DNA from: Mycolicibacterium chubuense NBB4
GTDB taxonomy: Bacteria > Actinomycetota > Actinomycetes > Mycobacteriales > Mycobacteriaceae
Length of the DNA: 64,000 nt
Assembly: GCF_000266905.1 (NCBI RefSeq)
Contig: NC_018027.1
Coordinates: 3,100,001-3,164,000 of the forward strand
Reading direction: 5' to 3'
Shown here: piece by piece, positions 15,767-25,718 of the stretch
How positions within the stretch are numbered: position 1 is the stretch's first letter
How the letters are laid out: every line of letters begins with the position of its first letter
Position numbers and translations under genes: made by a program
The notes under the pieces: model-generated
Seen by the model: only the letters and a program-made list of their open reading frames with translations
Told to the model about the DNA's origin: nothing
The model's database searches: none

Positions 15767-17767
15767 TCAGAGCTGGTTGCGGTTCATCTCGATCCAGCCG
15801 ATGCCGGTCCGTCCGTCGGCGGTGGTGACAGCCGCCCAGGCCCGGGGGAAGAGACTGGTCCGACCGTCGGGCGACCGCAGCAGTACCGGCGCGTGCCCGC
15901 GCATCTCGACGGTCACGGCCAGGTCGCCCGGCGAGAACCGGAGCTCGGCTGAGATCGGTAACCCGTTGTCGCCGAACGTATCCTGCGCCGACACCCTGTC
16001 GAGTTCGACCAGCGGCTCGCCGGCGCGCTGGAGATAGCCGACGGACAGCGGCGACATCCCCGGAATCCGGATGTCCACCCCGTGCAGGTGGGTGCCGTCG
16101 TCGAGATGGAACGCGCACCATGTCCAGTCCATGCTCCACCAGTCCCGCGACGCCCAGGAGTGGTCTCGTTGTCCCGCAACGTCGGAGAAGGTGAAGGTGC
16201 GACCGTCGGCGGTGACCTCACCGGACACCACGCACGGAATCTCGTAGCGCGGGGACAACCGGTACTGGTACGGCGTTCCGACGGTGGTCCAGGTCAACTC
16301 CATGCTCACGTCGACGGGACGCCCCGCCTCGCCGCGCAACAGCGCCGCGGGATCGTCGTGGGCCTCGCCGCGCCCACGCAGCGACACCCGGTACCGGCGC
16401 AGTGGTTCGACGGGATCCAGCTCGAGTTCGGCTGTGCCGGAATGGATCTCGGCGAGACGTTCGGGCAGCGGAGCGTCGAAGTCCAGCACGGCGACCGTGG
16501 GCATGCCGGGGCCGCACAGCAGGGCGTTGATCCATGCATGGCCCTGGTTGGGGATCACGCCGAGACGAATCCAGCCTCCGACGTCCTGCCCGGGATCGGC
16601 GAAGTCGAAGTACCAGCTCTCGCTCCACAGCGGCTCGTCGGCGGGCGGATGCCGGCCCTCGTCGTCGAGGCCGGGCTGCAGGGGTTCGGGCGTCGACGGC
16701 GCCGGCAGGATCGCCAGCGCATCCACGTCGAGCACGTGTTGACAGTGCCGGGCGATCATCGCCATGAACATCTCGTCGCCCCGGTCGGTGCGTTCGACGA
16801 GCATCGGGGACACGATCGCCATCAACACCCCGAAGAAGCTCTGGTGCCGCACCCCGTCACGGACGTCGTCGACGGTGACGCCGGAGTCGGGGCCGAGGGC
16901 GTCGTGATAGGCGCGCAGCAGCGCGTCGTACTGTTGCCGGCGCTGGTCGGTGGGCAGCGCGCAGCCGAGGAAGTAGGCGACGTCGGTGAACGCCGGACCC
17001 CACGTGACCGTCTGCCAGTCCACCACCGTCAGCGCCCGGTCGGCGCCCTGCTGCCCGAACAACATGTTGTCGAGGCGGTAGTCACCGTGGACGAGCCCCT
17101 GCGGACCGCCCGACTCCGCCTCGGCGGCCATGTAGGCGTCGAACGTCTCGACCAGTCGTTCGCAGACGTGCCGGTGCTCCGGCGCCACCTGCTCGCGGTA
17201 GCGGTCGATGAAACCCGCATAGAGCGCAGCCATCAGCCCCTGGTTGACCGGTGATTCGCGATTGAGCCAGTCCGCGCCCGCAAGCGCCTCGTCACCCAAC
17301 AGCCGGCCGTGAACCAGCCCGAGTTGAGCCAGCGCGAGGTGCGCCTGTTCGGCGGAGGCGCCCCGGATCTCGTTACCGGCGACCGCCGGCGCGGCATCGG
17401 CCAACAGCAGGTCGAACACGCCCGTCGACGGGTCGTACGCGGCATGGAAGCACGGCGCGACAGGGCCGCCGAGCCCGGGCGCGATGTCGGTGTAGAAGCG
17501 GACCTCGCGCTCGTAGAGCCCCATGGCCAGGCCGGTCTGGCGGCTGCTCGGATCGGCGGCGGCGACCTTGAGAACCACCGAGGCCGGGCCGGCCTCATCG
17601 CCGTTCGCGTAGGTCAGCGCCACCCGGTAGCACTCACTCATCTGCCCTGTGCCGATGCGCTCGACGGCGAACTCGGTGACGGTGCGACCGGTGGCGGCGC
17701 TGAGCCACTCGGCGGTCAGGTCGGCGGGGCGTTCGATCAGGTCCGGGCGCAACGATGACGACGACAC
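15767..17767 (-). CDS. APH-like phosphotransferase fused to a C-terminal lipocalin-like domain
   Basis: About 666 residues from GTG 17767; the frame stays open to 17806. Residues 1 to about 370 are an aminoglycoside-phosphotransferase/choline-kinase fold with the catalytic loop 'LVHGDYRLDNMLF' and the metal-binding 'VVDWQTVTWG'. Residues about 390-665 resemble the beta-rich DUF7064/DUF7065-type domain, with 'DHSWASRDWW' and 'WTWCAFHLDDG' as its strongest features. In mycobacteria the two parts often occur as separate or fused proteins near lipid and steroid metabolism genes, but the substrate is unknown. It is convergent with the VOC gene. Confidence 0.75.
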   Translation of the reverse strand: MSSSSLRPDLIERPADLTAEWLSAATGRTVTEFAVERIGTGQMSECYRVALTYANGDEAGPASVVLKVAAADPSSRQTGLAMGLYEREVRFYTDIAPGLGGPVAPCFHAAYDPSTGVFDLLLADAAPAVAGNEIRGASAEQAHLALAQLGLVHGRLLGDEALAGADWLNRESPVNQGLMAALYAGFIDRYREQVAPEHRHVCERLVETFDAYMAAEAESGGPQGLVHGDYRLDNMLFGQQGADRALTVVDWQTVTWGPAFTDVAYFLGCALPTDQRRQQYDALLRAYHDALGPDSGVTVDDVRDGVRHQSFFGVLMAIVSPMLVERTDRGDEMFMAMIARHCQHVLDVDALAILPAPSTPEPLQPGLDDEGRHPPADEPLWSESWYFDFADPGQDVGGWIRLGVIPNQGHAWINALLCGPGMPTVAVLDFDAPLPERLAEIHSGTAELELDPVEPLRRYRVSLRGRGEAHDDPAALLRGEAGRPVDVSMELTWTTVGTPYQYRLSPRYEIPCVVSGEVTADGRTFTFSDVAGQRDHSWASRDWWSMDWTWCAFHLDDGTHLHGVDIRIPGMSPLSVGYLQRAGEPLVELDRVSAQDTFGDNGLPISAELRFSPGDLAVTVEMRGHAPVLLRSPDGRTSLFPRAWAAVTTADGRTGIGWIEMNRNQL

Positions 17768-17951
17768 CCGGCCAAGGTATAGCAGGCCCGCCGGGACCGA
17801 GGGCACTTCACCGAATTACTTGACGGCTGTCAACAGCGCGTTTGCCCGCCGCCCCGCGGGGGATGGCAGGATCGCAAAACGGGTACATGGCCTGCGGCGC
17901 AGTAGCGCCGCTTCTCGCCCCTGTCACACCGGAAAGGCACCGGAAAGCTCA

Positions 17952-18941
17952 ATGAGAGTACTGATCACCGGCGGTACCGGATTCGTCGGCGCGTGGACCG
18001 CCAGAGCCGCACAGGAGGCGGGTCACCAGGTGCGGTTCCTCGTCCGCAACGCCGACCGCCTGGCCGCCAGCGCAGGACGGATCGGCGTCGACATCGGCGA
18101 CTACGTGCTCGGCGACATCGCCGACGGCGGTTCGACCGCGACCGCGCTGGCCGGCTGTGACGCGGTGATCCACTGCGCGGCAATGGTGTCCACGGACCCG
18201 AGCCGGGCCGACGAGATGCTGCACACGAATCTCGAAGGTGCCCGCAACGTGTTGGGCGGGGCGGTGGCCGCCGGCCTCGACCCGGTCGTGCACGTCTCCA
18301 GCTTCACCGCGCTGTTCCGCCCGGGTCTCGACGTCTTGCACGCGGATCTGCCGGTCGTCGGAGGCAGCGACGGGTACGGACGCTCCAAGGCCGCGGTCGA
18401 GGCCTACGCGCGCGGCCTTCAGGACGGGGGCGCTCCGGTCGCGATCACCTACCCCGGGATGGTCCTCGGACCGCCCGCCGGTGAGCAGTTCGGCGAAGCG
18501 GCCGAGGGCGTCGAGGCCTCGGTGAAGATGCACGGCGTGCCCGGGCGCGGCGCCGGCTGGATCGTGATCGACGTCCGCGACCTCGCCGACCTTCACGTCG
18601 CGCTGCTCGAGCCCGGCCGCGGGCCGCGCCGGTACATGGCGGGCGGCCAACGGGTTTCGGTGGATGAACTCGCGTCACTGATCGGCACCGCGGCCGGGCG
18701 GAAGCTGTTGTCCGTGCCGGTGCCGGATGTCGCGCTGCGCAGCGTGGGTCAGCTGTTCGACATCGTGGGGCCGTACCTGCCCTTCCACACGCCCATCGAC
18801 TCGGCGGCCATGCAGTACTACACCCAGATGCCGGCGTCCGACGACACACCGAGTATGCGAGACCTCGGGGTCACCCAGCGCGACCCCGCCGAGACGATCG
18901 CCGACACGGTCGAGGGGCTCCGCCGGGTGGGCCGGTTGTAG
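17952..18941 (+). CDS. NAD(P)-dependent epimerase/dehydratase family protein
   Basis: 329 residues from ATG 17952 behind GGAAAG. It is an extended short-chain dehydrogenase: the Rossmann motif 'GGTGFVG' at residues 7-13, 'HCAAMVS' after beta-4, the Ser 'HVSSFTALF' and the catalytic 'YGRSK' (Tyr-x-x-x-Lys). The C-terminal half binds the substrate. Family members act on nucleotide sugars, dihydroflavonols or 3-beta-hydroxysteroids; nothing here selects among them. Confidence 0.85.
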   Translation: MRVLITGGTGFVGAWTARAAQEAGHQVRFLVRNADRLAASAGRIGVDIGDYVLGDIADGGSTATALAGCDAVIHCAAMVSTDPSRADEMLHTNLEGARNVLGGAVAAGLDPVVHVSSFTALFRPGLDVLHADLPVVGGSDGYGRSKAAVEAYARGLQDGGAPVAITYPGMVLGPPAGEQFGEAAEGVEASVKMHGVPGRGAGWIVIDVRDLADLHVALLEPGRGPRRYMAGGQRVSVDELASLIGTAAGRKLLSVPVPDVALRSVGQLFDIVGPYLPFHTPIDSAAMQYYTQMPASDDTPSMRDLGVTQRDPAETIADTVEGLRRVGRL

Positions 18942-19056
18942 AACTCGGCTCAGCCCAGCGCGTCGATCACCGCCTGATTCACACTCCCGTGGCGTGAGGT
19001 GTCGTTACAGTCTGTCCCAACACATTGTCGTCACATGGAGTCGCGAGGCATCGCCG

Positions 19057-21307
19057 ATGACGGACGCCAGGCAGTTGGCCGCGGTCGGGCAGGACGGGTT
19101 GCACCTCTACACCTGTCCCCTGTGCGAGGCGATGTGCGGACTGGAGGTCCGCGTCCGCGACGGGCACGTGGCCGGCATCCGGCCGAACACCGACGACGTG
19201 TGGAGCCGCGGCCACATCTGCCCCAAGGGGGCGTCTCTGGGCGCGGTGCACGAGGATCCCGACCGCATCCGCAGGCCGATGGTCAAGGTCGACGGCCGTT
19301 GGCGGGAAGTAGACTGGGACACCGCATTCCGCCGCTGCACCGAGCTGCTGGCCCCCGTCATCGAGGAATACGGTATCGGCGCCGTCACCGCCTACACCGG
19401 CAATCCGCTGGCGCATTCGTTCTCACTGGCCCGCTACAGCGGCATCTTGCTCGGCCTCTCCGGGATGCCGCTCACGTACTCCCCCGGCACGGTCGACCAG
19501 TGGCCCAAGAATCTGTCGTCCCACCTGATGTACGGCGGATGGTGGAGCTTCCCGGTACCTGACATCGAGCGCACCGATCTGCTCGTCGTGATGGGCGCCA
19601 ATCCCGCGGCGTCGCAGGGATCTCTGCTGGCCGCCCCCGATGTGATGGGCCTGATCGCGGCGATCCGCGGTCGCGGCAAGGTGATCGTCATCGACCCGGT
19701 GCGCACCGCCACCGCCGACCGGGCCGACGAATGGCTGGCGATCACACCGGGCACCGATGCCGCACTGCTGCTGGCCGTCGCACACACCCTCTTCGACGAG
19801 CACCTGGTGGACGTCGGCGCCGTCGGCCCCCAGCTCGACGGCGTGGACGCGCTGCGCGGCGTCGTCGCCGAGTGGCCGCCCGAGCGGGTGGCCGACGTGA
19901 CCGGCATTGCCGCGGAACGTATTCGGCAGCTCGCCCGCGAGCTGGCCGGAACGCCGCGCGCGGTGGTGTACGGCCGTATCGGCACCTGCAACCAGGAGTT
20001 CGGCAGCCTCGCCAGTTGGTTGGTCGACGTGGTCAACATCCTCACGGGCCATTTCGACGTACCCGGGGGCGCCATGTTCCCGAAACCGGCCGCATGGTCG
20101 GTGACGGTGCAGCCACTGCCCGGCCTCGAAGACGGCGCACCGAATTTCGGCCGGTACCGCACGCGTGTGCGCGGCGCCAAGGAGGTCCTGGGGCAAGTGC
20201 CCGTGTCGTGTCTGGCCGAAGAGATCGCAACTCCCGGGGAAGGACAGATCAAGGCGCTCATCACCGTCGCGGGCAACCCGGTGTTGTCGACGCCCGGCGG
20301 CCACAAGCTCGACGAGGCTCTGACCCAGCTCGACGCGATGATCTCAATCGACCTGTGGCTCAACGAGACAACGCGCCACGCCGATGTGATCCTGCCGGGT
20401 GCCTCGCCGCTGGAGCAGCCCCACCACGACGATCTAATCGGCGAATTTCGCGGTCAACAGCTTCGCCAACTACTCGGCACCCGTGTTCGCCCGAGACGAC
20501 CCCGACGCCCCCGACGAATGGGAGATCCTGATCCGGCTGACCGGTCTGTGCACCGGGACGCCCGCCGAGCACGTCGACGTCGCCGCGATCGACGACGGAT
20601 TCTTCGACTACCTGTGCTTCACCCAGGGTCTCGACGGCGCCACCATCCGCGGGCATTACGACGGCGGTGGTCCCGAGCGTGTCCTCGATCTGACGTTGCG
20701 CACCGGCCCGTTCGGCGACCGCTACGGCGAGAATCCCGGCGGGCTGACCCTCGACATGCTCAAGGCCCATCCGGACGGCATCAATTTCGGTCCCATGCAG
20801 CCGCGCGTGCCCGAGGTGCTCGGGACCGCCGACGGCAAGATCCGGCTCGCGCCGCAGTACCTGATCGACGACATTCCACGGCTGGTACGACGCCTCACCC
20901 GGGAACCCGATGAGCTGGTCCTGGTCAGCCGAAGACATCTGCGTTCCAACAACTCCTGGCTGCACAACGTCGGCCCGCTGATGAAGGGCCGAGACCGGTG
21001 CACGCTGTTGATGCACCGCGGCGATGCACAGCGCCGTGGCTTGACCACCGGGGACTTGGTGACCGTCAGCTCCGCCGGCGGGCGGATCGAGTGCCCTCTC
21101 GAGGTGACCGACGCGATCAAACCCGGCGTGGTGTCGATGCCGCACGGGTGGGGTCACGGCAAACCCGGCACGCGCCTGGCCGTTGCCAACGACTCCCCCG
21201 GAGCGAACACCAACATCCTGTCGCCACCCGATTTCATCGACGAACCGTCGGGCAACGGCGCCCTCAACGGCATCCCCGTACAGGTGAAGGCTGCGGAGCC
21301 GATCTAG
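19057..21307 (+). pseudogene. Molybdopterin oxidoreductase interrupted by a frameshift
   Basis: The reading frame starts at ATG 19057 and codes for a large molybdopterin-guanine-dinucleotide enzyme: a 4Fe-4S site from Cys about 20, 23, 27 and 55, then the Mo-domains with 'MGANPAASQG' and 'VAGNPVLSTPGG'. Near 20443 the frame is lost, and the rest of the protein ('NFAVNSFANYS' to the stop at 21307, including 'PHGWGHGKPG') is read in the next frame. Removing one G near 20443 restores a 749-residue protein of normal length and sequence ('DDLIGNFAVNS'). So this is either a very recent mutation or a sequencing error. It would otherwise be a formate dehydrogenase/nitrate reductase-like oxidoreductase of unknown substrate. 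Confidence 0.8.
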
Positions 21308-22158
21308 AGGGCGGGGATCAGGCGCAGCCGTAACGCGGCCGCGGTGGCCGGCCCGACGACACCGTCAACCACGAGTCCGGGGGTACGGCGCTGGAATTCC
21401 CTTACCGCAGACTCGGTTTCCGGCCCGAACACGCCGTCGATCTCGACGTCGCCCGCGTAGGCGGTGTACGCGTACTTGAGCCGGCGCTGCAGTTCGGCCA
21501 CCTGCGGCCCGGTGGACCCGCGGTCGAGGAGCACGTCGGCGTAGCCACCGACCGGTACCGCAGGACGCGGTGTCGACGCGCGCGCATCGGCGCCGACGAA
21601 CGCGGCGACATCGCTGCGGAACCGATCCATGTCTATCGCGCCGGGGTCCCACTTCCCCTGCGCCCGCCCCGCGTACTCCTTGTGCCCGATGACCCGGCTC
21701 GCGGGCAGCCCGAGCCGCCGGATGATCGCCGCGGCGGCACCGACCACCGCGAAGTACTGTGCGTCCGGCCAGTCGAGACGGTGCGGTGCGAGGGGGCTGG
21801 TACCGGTGTTGGCGCACTCGATGCCGATGGTGTGCCAGTTGCCCGTGTTGGCGGGCAGCCACGAATACCGGCCCACCCCGGCGTGCCACGCCACTCCGGC
21901 CGCGACCACCGTCACCGTGCCGTCGCGGGCGACGTGCAGTTGCGACAGCGGGCCCGGCAGATCGGGCCTGCCGTAGGCGATGGACGCCGCGGTGGCCGAG
22001 TCGGAACCCGTGTGGTGCACCATCACGCCCCGCAGGTCCTCGAAATCGCCGTGACCACGGCGGCGCCAGCCGCCGAACTCGACCACGTCGAGCTTCTCGG
22101 CCCGCAGCACCTCGGGCAGCCACACCGGGTCGTGGTGCCGCTCAGCAGCCTCCGGCAT
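21304..22158 (-). CDS. N-acetylmuramoyl-L-alanine amidase with peptidoglycan-binding domain
   Basis: 284 residues from ATG 22158 with ribosome-binding site GAGGAAAGGA. Residues about 40-190 are an Amidase_2 domain: zinc ligands in 'VMVHHTG' and 'GKWDPGAID', Glu in 'IGIECANTG', and 'VIGHKEYAG'. Residues about 215-280 are a PG_binding_1 domain ('GSTGPQVAELQRRL' and 'IDGVFGPETESAVREFQ'). There is no signal peptide or membrane segment, as in mycobacteriophage lysins. It may be a domesticated phage-type lysin or be exported by a non-classical route. The stop overlaps that of the convergent oxidoreductase gene by 4 bp. Confidence 0.85.
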   Translation of the reverse strand: MPEAAERHHDPVWLPEVLRAEKLDVVEFGGWRRRGHGDFEDLRGVMVHHTGSDSATAASIAYGRPDLPGPLSQLHVARDGTVTVVAAGVAWHAGVGRYSWLPANTGNWHTIGIECANTGTSPLAPHRLDWPDAQYFAVVGAAAAIIRRLGLPASRVIGHKEYAGRAQGKWDPGAIDMDRFRSDVAAFVGADARASTPRPAVPVGGYADVLLDRGSTGPQVAELQRRLKYAYTAYAGDVEIDGVFGPETESAVREFQRRTPGLVVDGVVGPATAAALRLRLIPAL

Positions 22159-22278
22159 GCGCGATGTCCTTTCCTCTTCGGTCGCAGACGGGTGCGCCCA
22201 TGCAACCACGGCGGCCACGCCCGGACCGGTGTCGCCTCGCGCGTTTATCCGCCGACTCCGTGGGTACAGGGCGCTTCG

Positions 22279-22758
22279 ATGACGTCGCACCCGGAGGAAA
22301 GCACCAGCTCGCTGACCGTCGAGCGGGAGTCGACCGCGTCTCGGCAGCGGGTGTGGGACGTGATCGCCGACGGCTGGACGTACTCCCAGTGGGTCGTGGG
22401 CAACAGCCGCATGCGCGCGGTCGACCCGCGTTGGCCCGAACCGGGAAGCGTGATCCACCACTCGATCGGTGTCTGGCCGGTGGTGATCAACGACAGCACG
22501 CGGGTGGAGTCCTGCGATCCGGGGCGGGAAATCGTGCTGATCGCCAAGGGCAGGCCGGTGGGCACGGCACGCATCACGCTGCGGCTGCACGACCTCGACA
22601 ACGGGGGCTGCCGCATCGAGATGGCCGAGGTTGCGGTGTCACCACCGATGAGCTGGCTGCCCCATCAGGTCACGTTGGCCGCCGTGTTCCCCCGGAATCG
22701 GGAGACCCTGTGGCGGCTGGCCGCGGTCGCCGAGCGCCGCGCGTCCGACGACACCTGA
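22279..22758 (+). CDS. SRPBCC-family (polyketide cyclase/START-like) protein
   Basis: 159 residues from ATG 22279. It shows the SRPBCC pattern: 'VERESTASRQRVWDVIADG' at the start, then 'YSQWVVGNSRMR', a central beta-sheet with 'GSVIHHSIG', and a long C-terminal helix. It binds a hydrophobic ligand by family analogy. No catalytic residues are recognisable. It is divergent from the amidase gene (about 120 bp between starts). Confidence 0.8.
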   Translation: MTSHPEESTSSLTVERESTASRQRVWDVIADGWTYSQWVVGNSRMRAVDPRWPEPGSVIHHSIGVWPVVINDSTRVESCDPGREIVLIAKGRPVGTARITLRLHDLDNGGCRIEMAEVAVSPPMSWLPHQVTLAAVFPRNRETLWRLAAVAERRASDDT

Positions 22759-22832
22759 CTCGCGCGGCCCGACCCCGCAGAGATCGGGGCCGGTGTGGAC
22801 TCCTGACATCGCCGAAAACCCTTCCCTGTCGG

Positions 22833-23222
22833 TCACTCGACGACCGGGAACAGCGAGTCCCCGTCTTCGGGGGTGCCGTCGATCTGGCCCTCGTGCACTC
22901 CGGGCTGCTCGGGGGCGATGTCGGATCCCGGGATCGGCTCGTCTCGATCGGCGACCTCGTCGGCGTCGCGCGGGTCGACGTCACCGGCGGTCACGTCGGG
23001 GACCTCCTCGGCGAGCCGCTCGTCGAGCGTCTCACCCTCGCGTTGCTCCTGCGCCGACATGCCGAACTTCGTCGCCCCGCTCCAGTCCTCAGGCGGATCC
23101 ACGACCTCGTCGCCGTCGTCGTTGTGCACGTCGTCGGAGTCGGTGCCCTCCATGGGGCTGAGCATGTCCTCGGCGCCGCCCAGATCGTTCGCGGTGGTGC
23201 CGCCGACGTCATCGGTACTCAC
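22833..23222 (-). CDS. DUF5709-like acidic protein
   Basis: 129 residues from GTG 23222. It is very rich in Asp and Glu and probably disordered, with the conserved centre 'PEDWSGATKFGMSAQEQREGE' (split: 'EDWSGATKFG' and 'ETLDERLAEE') typical of actinobacterial DUF5709 proteins. No function is known for the family; some members are reported as abundant or stress-related, which I cannot test here. Confidence 0.75.
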   Translation of the reverse strand: MSTDDVGGTTANDLGGAEDMLSPMEGTDSDDVHNDDGDEVVDPPEDWSGATKFGMSAQEQREGETLDERLAEEVPDVTAGDVDPRDADEVADRDEPIPGSDIAPEQPGVHEGQIDGTPEDGDSLFPVVE

Positions 23223-23490
23223 AGTCGTCTCCTTCCCGTCGGCTCAGCTGTCGGTCCAGAAGCGATAGCCGCCGCGGCCGGAACTAAACCCTGGCCCGCC
23301 GCCGATCCCCCAGTCCCCGCTCCGGGAGGCGGCCCCGGTCCCGGATTTCGCCGTTCGCAACACTTCTCGCTGCCGACAGGCAGCGCCCAGCAGGCCGCGC
23401 GGACGCTCGACGACGGATGAGGAGCCTGCCGTACTAGAGTCGTCCTGCGGCCCGCTGCGACGGGCCCCGGACCGGGACATGAGGTGTGCG

Positions 23491-23907
23491 ATGCATTCTT
23501 TCCGTGAGGCCGTCGAAGCCCGCGACGCGGCCGCCATCGAAGCGCTGCTGGCCGACGACGTCGTGTTCACCAGTCCCGTCGCCTTCAAGCCGTACACAGG
23601 CAAGGCGATGACCGCTGCCATCCTGCGGGGCGTGATGCGCGTGTTCGAGGACTTCCGCTACGTGCGCGAGATCAACGACAGCAACGGCCACGACCACGCC
23701 CTGCTGTTCGAAGCAGGTGTCGCGGGCAAGAAGGTCACAGGGTGCGACTTCCTGCATGTCGACGACCGCGGGCTGATCGACGACCTGATGGTGATGGTGC
23801 GACCGCTGTCCGGTGCGACCGCACTGGCCGAAGCGATGGGCGCGCAGTTCGACCGCATCCGGCAGGAGGCACTCGACGCCGGCCGGACCCCCGAGGCGTC
23901 CGCGTAG
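23491..23907 (+). CDS. NTF2-like (SnoaL) domain protein
   Basis: 138 residues from ATG 23491, chosen because GAGGTG precedes it; an ATG at 23479 is also in frame. It has the NTF2 cone-fold pattern: 'FREAVEARDAAAIEALLADDVVF' (read as helix then strand), 'PYTGKAMTAAIL', and 'CDFLHVDDRGLIDDLMVMVRP'. Such proteins are isomerases, cyclases or ligand binders. No specific role is suggested by its neighbours. Confidence 0.8.
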   Translation: MHSFREAVEARDAAAIEALLADDVVFTSPVAFKPYTGKAMTAAILRGVMRVFEDFRYVREINDSNGHDHALLFEAGVAGKKVTGCDFLHVDDRGLIDDLMVMVRPLSGATALAEAMGAQFDRIRQEALDAGRTPEASA

Positions 23908-23940
23908 GCCCGGACCGACCGGTTCTGCCGATTCCCGAGC

Positions 23941-24765
23941 TCAGGACTGGATGAACTCCAGCAGGTCCGCGTTGATCACGTCGGCATGCGTGGTCGGCAT
24001 GCCGTGCGGGAAACCGTTGTACGTCTTGAGAATTCCGTTGGGCAGCAGCGCAGCCGACAACGGACCGGCGTCGGCGTAAGGCACCACCTGGTCATCGTCG
24101 CCGTGCATGACGAGCACGGGCAGGTCGATCTTCTTGAGGTCCTCGGTGAAGTCGGTCTGCGAGAACGCCACCACGCCGTCGTAGTGCGCTTTCGCCCCAC
24201 CCGTCACGCCCTGCCGCCACCAGTTGGCGATCACCGCCTCGACGGGCTCGGCGCCCTCACGGTTGAACCCGTAGAACGGCCCCTCGGCGACGGCGCGGTA
24301 GAACGCGGAGCGATTGGTCGCCACCTGGGTCTGGAAGTCGTCGAACACCGACTTCGGCAACCCACCCGGATTGGCGTCGGTCTGCACCATCAAGGGCGGC
24401 ACCGCCGCGATCAGAGCTGCCTTCACGGCACGGCTCTCGCCGTGCCGGGCCAGGTAGCGCACGACCTCACCGCCGCCGGTGGAATGCCCGACGTGCACGG
24501 CGTCGTGCAGATCGAGGTGCTCGACGACCGCCGCGAGGTCGTCGGCGTAGTGATCCATGTCGTGGCCGTCGCCGACCTGGGCCGACCGTCCGTGGCCGCG
24601 CCGATCGTGAGCGACTACCCGGTACCCGTGCTGCAGGAAGAACATCAGCTGCGCGTCCCAGTCGTCCGACGACAGCGGCCATCCGTGGCTGAACACGATG
24701 GGTTGGCCCGAACCCCAGTCCTTGTAATAGATCTCGACGCCGTCACGGGTGGTCACCATCGGCAT
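23941..24765 (-). CDS. Alpha/beta hydrolase (non-haem chloroperoxidase-like)
   Basis: 274 residues from ATG 24765 behind GAGGAGA. It has the oxyanion-hole 'FSHGWP', the nucleophile elbow 'GHSTGGGE' (Ser about 95), the acid in '[10 protein letters not shown]' and the His in 'FPHGMPTTH'. The sequence closely follows the cofactor-free haloperoxidase/esterase group ('[13 protein letters not shown]', 'DRRGHGRS'). It is cytoplasmic with no signal peptide. Physiological substrates are probably esters or lactones. Confidence 0.87.
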   Translation of the reverse strand: MPMVTTRDGVEIYYKDWGSGQPIVFSHGWPLSSDDWDAQLMFFLQHGYRVVAHDRRGHGRSAQVGDGHDMDHYADDLAAVVEHLDLHDAVHVGHSTGGGEVVRYLARHGESRAVKAALIAAVPPLMVQTDANPGGLPKSVFDDFQTQVATNRSAFYRAVAEGPFYGFNREGAEPVEAVIANWWRQGVTGGAKAHYDGVVAFSQTDFTEDLKKIDLPVLVMHGDDDQVVPYADAGPLSAALLPNGILKTYNGFPHGMPTTHADVINADLLEFIQS

Positions 24766-24888
24766 CGCGGTCTCCTCGGCTCGACGTGACTCCGGCGTCG
24801 CCGGACAGCGGCGCCGCAGAAAAACTACACCGCATCGCATCCGGCGACCACTCGTGAGGAGTGCGGGCTCGCCGTCTAGCCTGCTGGG

Positions 24889-25701
24889 GTGTCGTTCTCC
24901 GCCGCGTCCGTCGTGGAGGCCATCCAACTCAGCAGCCGTCTGCGACGGGTCGTGCTGCAGGTCGACGATCCCGATGCCCTCGGCATCCGGGCCGCCGGCG
25001 ACTCCGCAGTCGGGGTGTACTTCGCACCCGACCACCATCCCGGTGGCGAAGGCCGCACCTACTCCGTGCGCCACCACACCGGCGACCTGATCGCGCTCGA
25101 CGTCCTGCTGCACTCCCGGGGCCCCGGATCGGCGTGGGCGGCCACGGCCGGGCCGGGAGCGCGCGTCGTGCTCGACCACGCGAGTTCGTGGTATCGGCCC
25201 GGGCCGCAGGCACGGTGGCAGCTCCTTGTCTGCGACCTGTCCGGCCTTCCCGCGGCGGCGCGCATCGTCGAACATCTTCCGCCCGAGGCGTCTGCGATGC
25301 TGATCGTCGAGGTCCCCGATCCCGACGACTTGGACTATCTGCCGCGTCACCCCGGCCTTACCACGGTCCCGGTCATCGGCACCGGAAATGGTTGGGCGCC
25401 AAGCACCCTCGCCTCCACGGTGGCTGAGTACCGGCTCCCCGCGGGCCGCGGATACTGCTGGTTCGCCGGCGAGGCCGCCGAATCGCGCGCGGTCCGCCGC
25501 CACCTTCGCCGCCTGGGCTGGACCGTCGATCGATACGACATCACCGGCTACTGGCGCGACGGCTCCGAAGCCTGGGATGCGCGCTTCGCCGAGGTGGGTG
25601 GGCACGCGCGGGCGGTCTACGAGCGTGCGGTGACCGAGGGCAAGGGCGAGAAGGTGGCGTTCGAGGAGTTCGACGACGCGTGCGAACGACTCGGCCTCTA
25701 G
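24889..25701 (+). CDS. Siderophore-interacting protein (FAD-dependent ferric reductase family)
   Basis: 270 residues from GTG 24889. It has the FAD-binding motif 'RTYSVRHH', the SIP domain with '[16 protein letters not shown]', and the C-terminal signature 'ITGYWRDG'. Family members (ViuB, YqjH, FscN) reduce ferric siderophores in the cytoplasm to release iron. The start is set by the coding frame; its ribosome-binding site is weak. The iron importer with an IdeR box lies 12 kb away. I saw no iron box in front of this gene. Confidence 0.85.
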   Translation: MSFSAASVVEAIQLSSRLRRVVLQVDDPDALGIRAAGDSAVGVYFAPDHHPGGEGRTYSVRHHTGDLIALDVLLHSRGPGSAWAATAGPGARVVLDHASSWYRPGPQARWQLLVCDLSGLPAAARIVEHLPPEASAMLIVEVPDPDDLDYLPRHPGLTTVPVIGTGNGWAPSTLASTVAEYRLPAGRGYCWFAGEAAESRAVRRHLRRLGWTVDRYDITGYWRDGSEAWDARFAEVGGHARAVYERAVTEGKGEKVAFEEFDDACERLGL

Positions 25702-25718
25702 TCCGGCGACACCGGCGA

